DNA of 64,000 bases from Prorocentrum cordatum (taxonomy: Eukaryota; Sar; Dinophyceae; Prorocentrales; Prorocentraceae): assembly GCA_963575745.1 (NCBI GenBank), contig CAUYUJ010004006.1, forward strand, positions 1-64,000. The letters are read 5' to 3'. The translations under genes and the position numbers were made by a program. Shown in pieces: positions 51,151 to 61,744 of the stretch (position 1 is the stretch's first letter; the number at the start of each line of letters is the position of its first letter). The notes under the pieces were generated by a model, which worked only from the letters and a program-made list of their open reading frames with translations, ran no database searches and had not been told where the DNA came from.

Positions 51151-51528
51151 CCACGCCAAGCAACGGGATGCGATGCGCTCGTACGCTCGCTACCGCTACC
51201 GGGGGAGGGAGGGGGGGGGGAGCGACCCCGTAACGGACGCTGCGGGTTCAACGAAGGAAGAAACGCTCTCATGGGGCATCCAGGCCCCGATCGGCGAGGA
51301 ATGGGCGATGGCGGCGATGGCGAGCGGATGCCCCCCCCACCCCTTGAGCCGCCCCTCCCCCTGACGCTGCCCCTTGGCTCTCGGGTCAGCACTCGGCTCT
51401 CCCGCGGCCGCTGGCGACAAGCCGGGCACCCCCCACAGAGGCGGAGCCTTCGCAGAGCGTCCCAGGGCAGGACAACCTACCCCTGACGTTGCCCCTCCTC
51501 GCCCCCCATGGTAGACGATCGCGCTCCA

Positions 51529-51972
51529 CTACTCGCAACGTAGCTGCTCGCGAACGACCTGGATCCACTGCATCGAGGCAAACAGGAACCACTGCATCGA
51601 ACAGAAAACTATTTGGGGGACGCTTGCGAGCAGGCACTTTGCGAGCAGTGGAACGCGCTCGGTGACATGAGCGCATCCCCCCTCGCGCCGCCCCTGACTC
51701 ATGGCAACGACCTGCAAGCGGCGACTGGCCCCGACGCGCGCCACGGGCGGTCCCCGATCTGGGGCGCGGGCCCGATGCCGGTCGCCGTGGGCCACGGGCC
51801 CGCCCCGGGGGGCCTCCGCCGGGCCGGCGAGGTCGCCGTCGCCGCTCCGAGACATGGTCGCGCCGTTCTTCGTCACGAAGGCCATGACGGTGTCCGCGGT
51901 GCCGCACCAACTGTCGAACGCGGCCTTGCCCGGGATGGGCGCCCCCCGGCACCGAGATACGAGGGATACCAA
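51529..51972 (-). CDS. Putative minus-strand exon, unknown
   Basis: Open minus-strand frame without a good ATG at its head. It reads RGAPIPGKAAFDSWCGTADT, VMAFVTKNGATMSRSGDGDL, a Pro/Gly/Arg-rich middle and a Cys/Trp/Phe-rich end (CSMQWFLFASMQWIQVV) whose repeated SMQW comes from a short direct repeat (CCACTGCATCGA) near 51565 and 51590. Family unknown; the plus strand is also partly open. Confidence 0.3.
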   Translation of the reverse strand: MVSLVSRCRGAPIPGKAAFDSWCGTADTVMAFVTKNGATMSRSGDGDLAGPAEAPRGGPVAHGDRHRARAPDRGPPVARVGASRRLQVVAMSQGRREGGCAHVTERVPLLAKCLLASVPQIVFCSMQWFLFASMQWIQVVREQLRCE

Positions 51973-52264
51973 TCAGAGGGATGGGGATGTGCCTGAGGGC
52001 TCGTGAATAATGTGTTAGTCCGTGAACTGCGAGCGGGCACGGACGAAGCGAACCCCCACCAGTGTTTCCCTACCGGTCTAGACCGATGGGCGGTAGAATG
52101 TAGAATTCGGATTCTGTCGCTGACTCCACTGTCAGCGAGGGGGGGGGCAGCAGCTGCCACAACTCAAAGCCCCCTCCGCTCTTCCCTCCCCCCACACACA
52201 CACACCCCTTGTACCGTACATTGACTTCCTCCTCGTCATCAATATGTTCCTCATCCCTACCGTC

Positions 52265-52628
52265 CGCCACAATCCTCCTCCTCGTCCTTCTCCTCCTCTT
52301 CCTCCTCCTCCTCCACCTCCTCCTGCTCCCCCTCCTCCTCTTGCTCCGCCTCCTCCTCCTCTCCTTCTCCTACTCCTCTTCCTGCTGCGCCTCCTGCTCC
52401 CCCTCCTCCTCATCCTCCTCCTCCTCCTCCTCTTCCTCCTCTTCCTCCTCCTCATCCTCCTCCTCCTCCTGCTCCCCCTCCTCCTCTTGCTCCGCCTCCT
52501 CCTCCTCCTCTCCTCCTCCTACTCCTCTTCCTGCTCCGCCTCCTGCTCCCCCTCGTCCTCATCCTCCTTTTCCTCCTCCTCCTCCTCCTCACCCTCTTCC
52601 TTCTCATCATCACCATCATCACCACCAC

Positions 52629-52660
<32 letters not shown>

Positions 52661-52691
52661 GCATCATCATCATCAGCATCATCATCATCAG

Positions 52692-52734
<43 letters not shown>

Positions 52735-52770
52735 GTCATCATCGTCATCATCAACAGCACCAGCAGAATT
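52265..52770. repeat. CCT/GCT then ATC triplet tract
   Basis: CCT triplets with CTGCTCC interruptions (52265-52605), in which a block of about 165 bp is tandemly repeated (CTGCTCCCCCTCCTCCTCTT near 52325 and 52470), then ATC/AGC triplets to 52770. Confidence 0.94.
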
Positions 52771-52799
52771 AACCACATCATCAACATCATCGTCATCCC

Positions 52800-53600
52800 A
52801 TTCCGCCCCAGGACGGCCTTACAGCAGACCGATATGGGCCAGGGACGGCCTAGGTCTCACATGCCATGGCCTTCTGGACGTTGCTCCAACCGTCGCCCCA
52901 CATGTTTCAAGTAGTGGCGCACGAGAGGGACCCGTTCCACAAATAGAGGATGGGGCAGAAGAAAGGAAGAGCAACGGCTGTCCATCCCAAGCAGCTGTCA
53001 ACGGCTCTGGTGCCTGGCAGGGACCCTCCGAAGCCGGAACTGGCCAGCGGCGTCCCGTCGCAATGTTGCCACGGCACGACGAGGGCGGGGAGGAGAGGGA
53101 GAGGGGGAGCGGAGGGAGGAGAATCTTCACGCAACAGCCAAAAGTCCGAAGGCCCGCACGCTCTTCTCGGCTCGGCACTGGACACCTCTCCCTGACGTGG
53201 GGAGCGCGCCAGGGGCGGCGCCAGAGAAGCCGCCAGCGGGGTTCCAGCGCAGATCCGAGAAATCCGCGGGAACTCCCAAAGAGTATCTCCCAGGAGAGGT
53301 GGAGGAGGACCAGAGCAAGTCCAAGATACAGCAGCGATGCTGCAATGCACTCTCTCTCGTCTCCACTTCCCTCCTCGCGCGTCCCTGCGAGCTTTCAACT
53401 CTCAAGGCAAAAAACGCCTCCCCTGAAAGACCAGGACCAGCACCATGGTGGCCTGTCATTTTGGCGAGGGCCCCTGTTGTGAAAAGGACCTGGCATGGGA
53501 AAAACTACGATCAAATAATTCAGCGGGGCGGGGTGTCCCGCAAGATCCCCCTTTTCGAACAGAAAAAAGGCACCCCCTTCCGTGCAACTCTTACACAAGA
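52800..53600. other. Unique spacer
   Basis: Ordinary-complexity sequence with overlapping open frames on both strands. Around 53195-53290 a CCAGGGGCGGCGCCAG and GGTTCCAGCGCAGATCCGAG segment resembles one arm of the family-9 element. No gene supported. Confidence 0.45.
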
Positions 53601-53624
53601 TTCCACCTGCAAGTTGTAGCCACG

Positions 53625-54335
53625 AGCTCCAGGGAAAATCTCAAGCGACAGCTCCATGTTGAAAAAAAGAAACGACCTCGATCAGTGCAGTGCTTCCTAA
53701 GTTGAAGGTCCAGGTCTCCAGCATTCAGAAAGTCCGAATCGAGAGCTCCGTGTTGAACATTGACCCCCCCCTCCATCAATGAAGCTGGCGCAAGCTTCTA
53801 CAACGAATGTGCGCGGCGCTGAGGTGAGAGACCCGTTCTGAAAGAACACCCCCTCCAAGCAAACGCTGCAGTCTGAAGAGAAACCACCTCCATCATTGAA
53901 ATTGTTGCAAGATGTTCAAAGTAATGTTAGCGGAGTCAAGGCGAGAGCCACATTGTGAAAAGAAATGCCCTCCATCCTTGGAACTTCTGCCAACTGTTAC
54001 CACGAATGTGCGCGGTGCCAAGGCGAGATACCCGTTTAGACAACGAGCACCCCTCCTCCATCCTTGACCCTGCTGCAACATGTTAAAGCGAATGTGCGCG
54101 GCGCTAAGACGAGAGCCACAACTTGAAAAGAAATCGCCATTCACCCTTGAAACTGCTACAAACTGTTGAAAGCAATGCGCGCAGCGCTAAAACGAGAGCC
54201 CCATTTCGACAACGACCCCCTCCATCGGTGAAACTTGTGCAAACGTTTACGACGAATTTGCGCGACGGCAAGGCGCGAGCCACATTTTAAAAATCGCCAG
54301 CCCCCCATCCATGAAGCTATAGCACACCTCGACCG
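53625..54335 (+). repeat. About 85-bp satellite, diverged
   Basis: Units share GAATGTGCGCGGCGCTAAGG, CGAGAGCCNCATTTTGAAA, CCCTCCATCCTTGAAACT and TGCAAACTGTT. Unit heads lie near 53806, 53922, 54002, 54089, 54172 and 54254. Left copies (53625-53800) are most diverged. Confidence 0.85.
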
Positions 54336-54429
54336 GATCACCAACGGTGATGAAATCTCAGGCGAAACGCCTGGCCCGCCCTACCGACACGTCTGGGGGC
54401 GCGACGGAAAGGAGCACCTTACAAAGAAA

Positions 54430-54568
54430 AAAGGAGGAGGAGGAGGCGGAGGAGGAGGAGGCGGAGGAGGAGGAGGAGGAGGAGGAGGAAAAAGAGGAGG
54501 AGGAGGAGGAGGAGGGAGGAGGAGGAGGAGAGGAGGAGGAGGAGGAGGAGGAGGAGAGGGGAGGGGTG
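54430..54568. repeat. (GGA)n tract
   Basis: GGA triplets with GCG interruptions. Confidence 0.95.
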
Positions 54569-54779
54569 GAAAGGAGGAGCCCCCCCGCACGGAGCAGTCC
54601 TTGCGCCTCACCTCGCACGCGTCCCGGCTAGTCAGGGCCCCGAACCTGCCGCGCGCGCGCTGCCGCGGGAGGCCCCCGAGATCCCGCCCACACCGCCACA
54701 GGTCACCCGCCAGGAAAAAATTGCCCAGAAGCGATGCTCGGCCGTTACAGGGCTTGCTCTGATCACACTGCGGTCCTCC

Positions 54780-54962
54780 TTTTCCCTCTTCCCCTTCCTC
54801 CCTCCTTCTACTCCCTCCGCCTCTCCTCCCCCTCCTCCCTCCCCCCTCTTCCTCCCTCCTCCCTCTCCTCCCTCCTCCCCCTCCTCCTCCTCCTTCTCCT
54901 CCTCCTCCGCCTCCTCATCCTCCTCCTCCTCCGCCTCCTCCTCCTCCTCCTCCATCCTCTCC
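54780..54962. repeat. (CCT)n-rich tract
   Basis: CCCTCC units passing into CCT triplets. Confidence 0.92.
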
Positions 54963-55312
54963 CCTTCACTGGGTGAAGGGTGGCCGACTTAAGAGGGCAG
55001 GCCAGCCCGAGAGTCAAGAGCGTCGAAGAGGTAACCAGGTAAGTGTTCTACCAGGAAGCGGGAAACACATACGGCCAGATTCACGTGTGGAACATTCGGA
55101 GGCCGCGCCCTGGATACAGACGCGGAAGCCCAGCCTACACTTCCACAGAAGGGCCGAGCGCCGGAAAGACATCCGGACACAGATGCACTCCGCTCTCGCC
55201 CAGGGCGGCCGCGTCACGTGTACCCAGCTTCCTGGTAGGTTTTTGGGCGGTATCATCAGCTCCCCCACCCAAAAAAAGCCCCAGGATTATTTTCAGCAAC
55301 TGTGCCTCGCTG

Positions 55313-55430
55313 CGAGGAGGAGGAGGAGGAGGAGGAGGAGGAGGAGGAGGAGGAGGAGGAGGAGGAGGAGGAGGAGGAGGAGGAGGAGGAGGAGGAGGAG
55401 GAGGAGGAGGAGGGAGGAGGAGGAGGAGGG
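55313..55430. repeat. (GGA)n tract
   Basis: Nearly pure GGA for about 100 bp. Confidence 0.96.
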
Positions 55431-55534
55431 GGGGATGGATGGGCCCCGCCGCCGCCAGGGGTCCGTCTCGTGGCCCCCAGATCGCAGACCTCCAACGCAC
55501 TGTGCCGAAAAATGTTGCCGATCACCGCTCCTCC

Positions 55535-55597
55535 TCCCTCCCTCCCTCCTCCCTCCCTCCTCCTCCTCCTCCTCCTCCTCCTCCTCCTCCTCCTCCA
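55535..55597. repeat. (CCT)n tract
   Basis: CCTCCCTCC then pure CCT. Confidence 0.94.
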
Positions 55598-55634
55598 GCG
55601 GTCCAACGCACCGCTTGCCGCGCGTGAAAAGGTG

Positions 55635-55880
55635 TGTGAGATGATCGGCTGGCATCCGGTGACGAGCAAGCATGGATTCGCGATCCATGGATCTGGCGCG
55701 CGGTCGCCAGATCCATGACTCGGGGGAGGTACCCTCCCCAAAATGCGGCCGGTGCCGCCCCGTTCGGCGGCGGAGATCCGCGGTTTCCCATGGAAACGGG
55801 ACTGGTCGCTAATCCACGCCCCCTTGATCCATGTCTGCGATCGCCTGAGAGATGACCGGCTGTCATCCATCCCCCGTTCG
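55635..55880. repeat. Direct GATGANCGGCTG repeats with GATCCATG palindromes
   Basis: GAGATGATCGGCTGGCATCC near 55638 recurs as GAGATGACCGGCTGTCATCC near 55849. Between them are several GATCCATGGATC/GGATCTGG palindromes. Confidence 0.65.
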
Positions 55881-55984
55881 CCCTCCCCCCGGGGTCCTAA
55901 ATCCCGTTGGGGGGTTGAAGAGAGGGGGGGGGCCTCCCCAATCATGAGCCTCGCCAGCGCACCTCTATAGAGCCCTCGGAGCCT

Positions 55985-56195
55985 CCAAGCATATCGCACG
56001 TGGCCTCCCCAAGCCCCAAGATGCCTACCAAGATTGCTCCAGAGGGGCTCCAACACGCTGGAGATGCCTCCCAAAAGTGCCTCCTAAGATTGCCTCCTAA
56101 GATTACCTCCTAAGAGTGCTCAAGAGAGGCCTCAAGAACATCAAAGATGGCCTCGAGACAGCCCAGGAGGTCCCGAAGACGCCCCAGGAGGGTGG
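55985..56195 (+). repeat. CCAAGATTGCC / CTCCTAAGA minisatellite
   Basis: Imperfect 12- to 16-bp units (GCCTCCTAAGATTGC) related to the CCAAGATGGCC family. Confidence 0.75.
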
Positions 56196-56326
56196 GTCCG
56201 AAGAGGACCCTAAAAGGGCACCTACTTGCAGAAAACCATGGATTTCCGCGAGTCTTTGAGTGCTTGCCGCGTCTACGCCGTTTGAAGCTCCTGGAGGCTC
56301 CCAGGCGGCCCTCAAAGAAGACATCG

Positions 56327-56500
56327 GCCAGGTCGCAGACCCAGGCTGGCCACGAAGTACAGTTGGAGGCCCGACCACACGAAACCTTCCACAAGGAACC
56401 CGACCCTGAGACCCCAGGACGTCCGTTGATTCTTGGTGCGGGAGCGCCGCGCCTTCCAGAGCAAAACCACCCAAACCCAAGAAACCCAGGGCAACCTTTC
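56327..56500 (+). repeat. Dispersed 330-bp repeat, 5'-truncated copy 3
   Basis: CGAAACCTTCCACAAGGAAC, AGGACGTCCGTTGATTCTTG and AAGAAACCCAGGGCAACC match the right halves of 5224-5550 and 17578-17905. Its left half is missing or diverged. Confidence 0.8.
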
Positions 56501-56712
56501 AGCACGCACGAAATGGGTACTGAAAGAATGGGTACAATGCCCAACAGCGGATCTTGTTCAGTTTGAACAGGGCTCGCTGTCCACGCCGCCGCGGCCTGTG
56601 TCCATTCGAGACAGGAGGCCGCCTGCCCAACAGCGGCCGCTGTTGGTTTGGGACAACATTTGCTGTTGGGCATAGTACCAATTTTTTCGGTACCCATTTC
56701 GGGCGTCCAAAA
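56500..56712. repeat. Local inverted repeat GAAATGGGTAC
   Basis: CGAAATGGGTACTGAAAGAA and TGGGTACAATGCCCAACAGC near 56507 face TGTTGGGCATAGTACCAATT and GGTACCCATTTCGGGCG near 56665-56708. The arms are about 45 bp with CAACAGCGG units inside; ends resemble a further small inverted-repeat element of about 205 bp. Confidence 0.75.
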
Positions 56713-56854
56713 CCTTGGGGGGCAAACAGGGTGCTTCTTGGCACGGGCCTCCACTGCAGCGCCGACCCCCCGTCGCGCGCGCCCCGACCGATCCTGGCCG
56801 GGCCCATCCCGGGCCCAGGATCCCCGAGAGCCCGAGCTCCGACGTCCTGCTCTC

Positions 56855-57045
56855 TCGGAGGAGGAGGAGGAAGAGGAGGAAGAGGAGGAGGAGGAGGAGG
56901 AGGACGAGGAAGAGGAGGAGGAGGAGGAGGAGGAGGAGGAGAGGGGGAGGAGGAGGAGGGGGAGGAGGAGGAGGAGGAGGAGGAGGAGGAGAGGAGGAGG
57001 GGGAGGGAGGAGGGGGGGAGGAGGAGGAGGGGGCAAAGGAGGCGG
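56855..57045. repeat. (GGA)n tract
   Basis: GGA triplets with GAAGA and GGGGA variants. Confidence 0.95.
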
Positions 57046-57227
57046 GCTTCCCGCAAGCCCCGGCCCCCTCCCCGAGGCCGGCTGGGCGCCCCGCGCCCTC
57101 TCTCGACGCGGCCACGGGGCGGCTCGGCAGGGGCCCCCCCCCAGCATGGGGCGACAGAGTCCCAGCAGCGGTGTATACGCCACGCCCCCCCTGACTCGGT
57201 CAGGAGGGCGTATAGACAGCTCCTGGG

Positions 57228-57362
57228 CGCAGGGAGGAGGAGGAGGAGGAGGAGGAGGAGGAGGAGGAGGAGGAGGAGGAGGAGGAGGAGGAGGAGGAGG
57301 GAGGAGGAGGGAGGAGGAGGCGAAGGAGGAGGGAGGAAGAGGCGGAGGAGGAAGAGGCGGTT
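57228..57362. repeat. (GGA)n tract
   Basis: GGA triplets ending in GGCGGAGGAAG units. Confidence 0.95.
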
Positions 57363-57626
57363 CAATACGTCGGAGGTCTGCATCTGTGGGAGCCCTTGCT
57401 AGCCGGGCCGGGGAGGCGCGTGTTCGCGCGGCCCTCTCGGCCCAGGAGCGGCACGGCCAGAGCGGGTGCCCTCGGGGAGGAAGCGCCTGCCGCACGACTG
57501 CCGCGCGGCTGCCGCGCGGCTGCCGGGCGACCGCCTTCCGAAGGGGTGCCTCCCGAAGGCCGCGGCGGGGCCGCCACCGACGGCAGCGCAAGCGAAAACC
57601 CGCCCGAACCGACCGTTCGTGGGACC

Positions 57627-57827
57627 CACAGAGACATACCAATACTACATGCCCTCCTGGGAGGCGCGCGTCCGACCCGAACCTATAGTAGACCCATATT
57701 GCAGTATATCGTTTCCCGCGCGGTGTGGCCAGAAAACGCCCGTCACGACTCATCTATTATCAGATTTCTCGGTGCGCGCGTCGCCCCTAGTGGGGCGACG
57801 CACATATAGTATAAGTATGTTGGTGTG
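57627..57827. mobile_element. MITE, family 3, copy 2
   Basis: 201 bp, matching 49659-49859 throughout (GGAGGCGCGCGTCCGACCCG, CAGTATATCGTTTCCCGCGC, AGATTTCTCGGTGCGCGCGT). Inverted ends CACAGAGACATACCAATACT and AGTATAAGTATGTTGGTGTG. Confidence 0.87.
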
Positions 57828-58640
57828 ACGCCGAGCTCGGTGGCAACTCGTGGGAGCCTCCCGTGCCGTCTTGCTGGCTCTTGCGGGCCGATGCTGGCCG
57901 ACGCAAGTCGGCGCTTCTCGACACGACATCGCCGCGTTCCCGTCGACGGCCAAGCGATAGCCCACGCTGGTACATCCTGGAAACCGAATGTCGAGGACAC
58001 AAGAGGCTCCCATGATTTGCTACCGAACGACAGCGAAGCTGAAACCGACCGAAACCTGATCTGCCCGAAGCGGCCCAGATGGAAGCGGCGGAGCGGCAAC
58101 GACGCGGCCGACCGAACCGAGCCGACCGAACGCAACCAGTCCGCAACGAGTGCCCTCCAGAGACCTGGAGGCACACCCCCGACATCCGACGAGGTAGAAA
58201 ATATCCTTGTGCACCTTAATGAATTTTGCACAAAGGATGGTGACCATCCGAAACCAAGACATTGCCGGTTGGCATTGAGGCGAGAGCACGACTCTTGAGT
58301 CAATTGTGAGAAAGTCCCAGGCGAAACCGCCACCAAATCGTTCCGGACCGGGCGGTCCAAGGGACCGGGCGGTCCAAGGGCCCCCCGCCGCCCCAGTGGG
58401 ATTCTTTTGTTACCATTTTCTACCACAGACGCTAGGAAAGATGCAGCCGGGACAGGGGTGGGAGCACGGCCTTGTGCACCGCAGTGAATTTTGTAGAAGG
58501 CCGGACGTCCGGACGGAAAAAATTAGAAAGCACTGAGGCGATATCACGACTCCTGAATAGATTGCGATGAAATCTCCAACGAAACCGCCGCGCGCGGGAC
58601 TGTGCAAGACTGGGCGGTCTAGGGCTCACCGCCGCCCCCC
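57828..58640. other. Unique spacer with GAGGCGA...GGCGAAAC relatives
   Basis: Two segments (about 58270-58330 and 58530-58590) share GAGGCGANANCACGACTC and a CNGGCGAAACCGCC end with each other and loosely with the satellites at 53.6 and 60.5 kb. CGGACCGGGCGGTCCAAGG is tandemly repeated near 58345-58380. No gene. Confidence 0.5.
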
Positions 58641-58869
58641 CTTTTATGAGACTCTCCTGTCGTATATTTTTAACGCCTAGAAGAACCCTCCCGCGAAACG
58701 CTGTCTACAACCATTCGAACCCTCGAGCGACACGCGACGAAGGAAAATACGACGGGAACCCCAGACCCCATCTTTTTGCCGCATTTCTCAGGTCGGCTCA
58801 GTCTGTGCGGGCCCAAGGGCCAGAGACCGGGCGAAAACGCGCGGTGTGAACACTATGTGGCGCCAGCTC

Positions 58870-58990
58870 GACAATGTTCCGATTTTCTGTATACGGGGCC
58901 CCGCTGAACCCCACGTCTTGCCCCAGGGTTCGCTTTTCATCCTGGGCCCCTTTCTGACGGACCCCTGGCCTGGCGAGAGCCCCAGGAGGA
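58870..58990 (+). repeat. Dispersed TTTTCATCCTGGGNC repeat, diverged copy
   Basis: TTTTCTGTATACGGGGCCCC, CGCTTTTCATCCTGGGCCCC and TGACGGACCCCTGGCCTGGC follow the order of 46330-46440. Confidence 0.75.
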
Positions 58991-59008
58991 AGAGGAAGAG
59001 GAGGAGGA

Positions 59009-59151
59009 ACTAGAATTGCTAGGGTTGGAAGACGTACGAGAGAAAGCACGGTTGCAATAAGATGTAGGTTGCGGGGCTTTCACTCTTAATACAGTAGATA
59101 GATATGCGTCGACGCTCGGGCCAAACAGCGGCGACCCCTCCTATTTGAGTC
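59009..59151 (+). repeat. 142-bp direct repeat, left copy
   Basis: CTAGAATTGCTAGGGTTGGA, AAGATGTAGGTTGCGGGGCT and AACAGCGGCGACCCCTCCTA match 59836-59977 in order, with about 15 percent differences by eye. Confidence 0.88.
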
Positions 59152-59177
59152 GGGATTGCGCGGGCGATCGAACAGCT

Positions 59178-59756
59178 ATGGCGGAGGAGAGAAACCGAAG
59201 GAAGAAGAGAACCAGAACCGTCCAACCACAAGCACACTCTAGATTCAGCAGGGAAACGCCGTCGCTGTCTGACCTGACGGGCTCGCGGGTAGGGACGCAG
59301 GTTCATCCACTGTACCGGTTGGCTCGGGCCTGCGCAGGGACGAAGGCCATGTCGAAGTGCGGGGCAGCCATGATGATGCCGCTGTCAACCTGGGTCGAAG
59401 CCGAGGTCGGTAAAAGTTGTACATTGACTTGCAGTGTTCCACTCGGGTGGCGCGATGTGCTCACAAAGACAGCCGGCACTATCGCACACGTACCGGGGCA
59501 TGACGCTAGCTCAAGACGGAGCCCCGCAGTCATGCCCGACGCAAAGCTGCGGCCAGTGCCTGTGGGGTTGCCATGGGTCGAGGAAAGTCGTGGCGTTCCT
59601 GTGGGCGGTTCGCTCCTCATCGCGGTTACGCCTTCTGCTGTTGCCCTCGCAGCCGGACCGAGTGTCCGAAGCGGATTGCCGGTTGGCTTGCAATACAGCC
59701 ATAAGCACAGGCCACTCACGGAATGGAGGGCGGTACCGATGCGGAGATGGAAATAA
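59178..59756 (+). CDS. Hypothetical ORF, 192 aa, between direct repeats
   Basis: ATG at 59178 to TAA at 59756. Starts with a basic patch (MAEERNRRKKRTRTVQPQAH), then SLSDLTGSRVGTQVHPLYRL, a Met-rich AAMMMPLSTWVEAEVGKSCT, and a Val/Ala/Pro-rich second half. Family not recognised. The minus strand is also open over 59303-59875 and reads LQVNVQLLPTSASTQVDSGI, so direction is uncertain. The ORF lies exactly between the two 142-bp direct repeats. Confidence 0.35.
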   Translation: MAEERNRRKKRTRTVQPQAHSRFSRETPSLSDLTGSRVGTQVHPLYRLARACAGTKAMSKCGAAMMMPLSTWVEAEVGKSCTLTCSVPLGWRDVLTKTAGTIAHVPGHDASSRRSPAVMPDAKLRPVPVGLPWVEESRGVPVGGSLLIAVTPSAVALAAGPSVRSGLPVGLQYSHKHRPLTEWRAVPMRRWK

Positions 59757-59835
59757 GTGCGAATATGCGTCCACACAGCTCTGTTCGCACGTTCCGTGGA
59801 TCGCGAGCCCGGATCGCTCCCAGCTCTGCTGCTAA

Positions 59836-59977
59836 CTAGAATTGCTAGGGTTGGAAGCTCTACGGGAGAGAGCACGGCGGCGATAAGATGTAGATTGCGG
59901 GGCTTTTACTCTTCACACAGTGAGTGGATAGGCGTCGACGCTCGAGCCAAACAGCGGCGACCCCTCCTGTTTGAGTG
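59836..59977 (+). repeat. 142-bp direct repeat, right copy
   Basis: Second copy, 827 bp after the first, followed at once by a GGA tract. Confidence 0.88.
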
Positions 59978-60365
59978 AGGAGGGGGAGGGGGAAGAGGAG
60001 GAGGAGGAGGAGGAGGAGGAGGAGGAGCCCGAAAACAGCGAAAGCCTCCGCTCTGAGCCTGTCAATGCGTTCGAGGTCTGGGAGGGCCTCCGGCCAGGTG
60101 CCCCGAGCGGGGCGCACGGTGCAAACGTCTGGCGGCATGATACTGTCCAAACGGCAAGGCCACGCCACGTCACGCCGCCTTCCGTGCGCACGCCGCCCCC
60201 TGTGGGAGCGGCGCTCACCCAAACGTCCGACGAGTAGATGTGTTTTATGTGGGGCCCCATCCTCCTCCTCCTCTTCCTCCTCCTCCTCCTCCTCCCCCTC
60301 CTCCTTCTCCTCCTCCGCCTCCTCCTGCTCCTCATCCTCCTCCTGCTCCTCCTCCTCCTCCCAAC
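59978..60365. repeat. (GGA)n and (CCT)n tracts with inverted CCCAAACGTCCGACGA spacer
   Basis: GGA triplets (59988-60028), unique sequence, then CCT triplets (60258-60360). CAAACGTCCGACGAGTAGATG near 60218 recurs as AACGTCCGACGAGGAGATG near 60371, on each side of the CCT tract. Confidence 0.9.
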
Positions 60366-60494
60366 CAATGAAACGTCCGACGAGGAGATGTTTTTTCCCC
60401 AAACAGCTTGCTGAACGGGGTGCTGTTGTGGTAGAAACTAACTCCGGCCGAGGGAAGTCGGAGCAGAGACATCCTCACAAAAATTTGATGGTCC

Positions 60495-61120
60495 GGGCCG
60501 TTTCCCTTGAGACATCCTCACAACTCTCGTTTCTGAGTTGGCCGGGATTGGCCGTTTCGCCTGAGACATCCTCGAAAAGTTGCGCTCCGGGACGCCGCGC
60601 GAGAGGTGGTTCGGGCCGTTTCGCCTGAGACATCCTCAAAAAGTTGCGCTCCGGGACGCCGCGCGAGAGGTGGTCTGGGCCGTTTCGCTTGAGACATCCT
60701 CGAAACTCTGAGCCCCGAGGTGCCCTGCGAGAGGTGGTCCGGGCCGTTTCGCCTGAGACATCCTCGAAACTCTGAGCTCCTGGATGCCGCGCGAGGTGGT
60801 CCGGGCCGTTTCGCCTGAGACATCCTCGAAACTCTGACCCGGAGATGCCGCGCGAGAGGTGGTCCGGCCCGTTTCGCCTGAGACATCCTCGAACTTCTGA
60901 GCTCTGAGATGCCCTGAGAGGTGGTCCAGCCCGTCTCGCCTGAGACATCCTCGAAACTCTGAGCTCTGCGATGCCTTGCGCGAGGTGGTCCGGCCCATTT
61001 CGCCTGAGACATCCTCGAAACGCTGACTTCGGAGATGCCGCGCGAGAGGTGGTCCGGCCCGTTTCGCCAAGACATTCTCGAACTCTGAGCTCTCAGATGC
61101 TGCGCGAGAGGTGGTCCAGC
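60495..61120 (+). repeat. 64-bp satellite, about ten copies
   Basis: Unit GCGAGAGGTGGTCCGGGCCG / TTTCGCCTGAGACATCCTCG / AAACTCTGAGCTC. GAGACATCCTC recurs at 60509, 60563, 60627, 60691, 60755, 60817, 60880, 60942 and 61005, so the period is 62 to 65 bp. The minus strand is open and reads a repeated FRGCLRRNGPDHLSRG-type peptide. Confidence 0.94.
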
Positions 61121-61179
61121 CTGGGCGCCCAGAAGACCACATGTGACATATCCTCCATGGGACCCTGCGAGCCTCAGGA

Positions 61180-61283
61180 GGCTCCAGAGAGGTCCAGGAG
61201 GCCGCAGGACGCCCAGGACAGGCCCCAGGGGCCCCCAGGAGATTCCCAGGAGGCTCCCAGGAGGCCCCAGGAGGCCCTGTATC
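61180..61283 (+). repeat. CCAGGAGGCCC minisatellite, block 1
   Basis: Imperfect 9- to 12-bp units, the same family as 1615-1872. Confidence 0.85.
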
Positions 61284-61740
61284 AGAACGTGTCAAGTTAA
61301 TACACATCTGGTGTCGATTCGTTGATTTTTCCTGCTCTTGTGCCCCCCCTCCATTTTGAGGGCCCAAGCGGCCACAGGTTAGATATCCCCCCTGGGAGCC
61401 CCAAGAGGCTTCAGGAAACCTCAGGGGGAGTTCACGAGGCCACAGGAGGCCCAGGAGGAAGCTCCAGGAGGTCCCCAGGAGGCGCCAGGAGGCACCAGGA
61501 GACCGCAGGACGCCCAGGACAGGCCCCAGGGGTCTCCAGGAGATTCCCAGGAGGCCGCAGGATTCCCAGGAGGCTCCCAGGAGGCCCCAGGAGGCTGCCT
61601 ATCAGAACGTGTCAAGTTAATACACATCCGGTGTCGATTCGTTGATTTTTCCTGCTCTTGTGCCCCCCCCTCCATTTGGAGAGGCCCAAATGGCCACAGG
61701 TTAGATATCCCGGCTGGGAGCCCCAAGAGGCTTCAGGAAG
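61284..61740 (+). repeat. 322-bp tandem duplication
   Basis: AACGTGTCAAGTTAATACAC near 61284 recurs near 61606, with CGATTCGTTGATTTTTCCTG, GGTTAGATATCCC and GAGCCCCAAGAGGCTTCAGG in the same order. The CCAGGAGGCC blocks between are part of the repeated unit. Confidence 0.9.
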
Positions 61741-61744
61741 CCCC

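Noticed and set aside
53450-53480. CATTTTGGC as a relict dinoflagellate spliced leader
   Set aside because: Only nine bases agree with the conserved leader; the rest does not match, so it is a chance hit.
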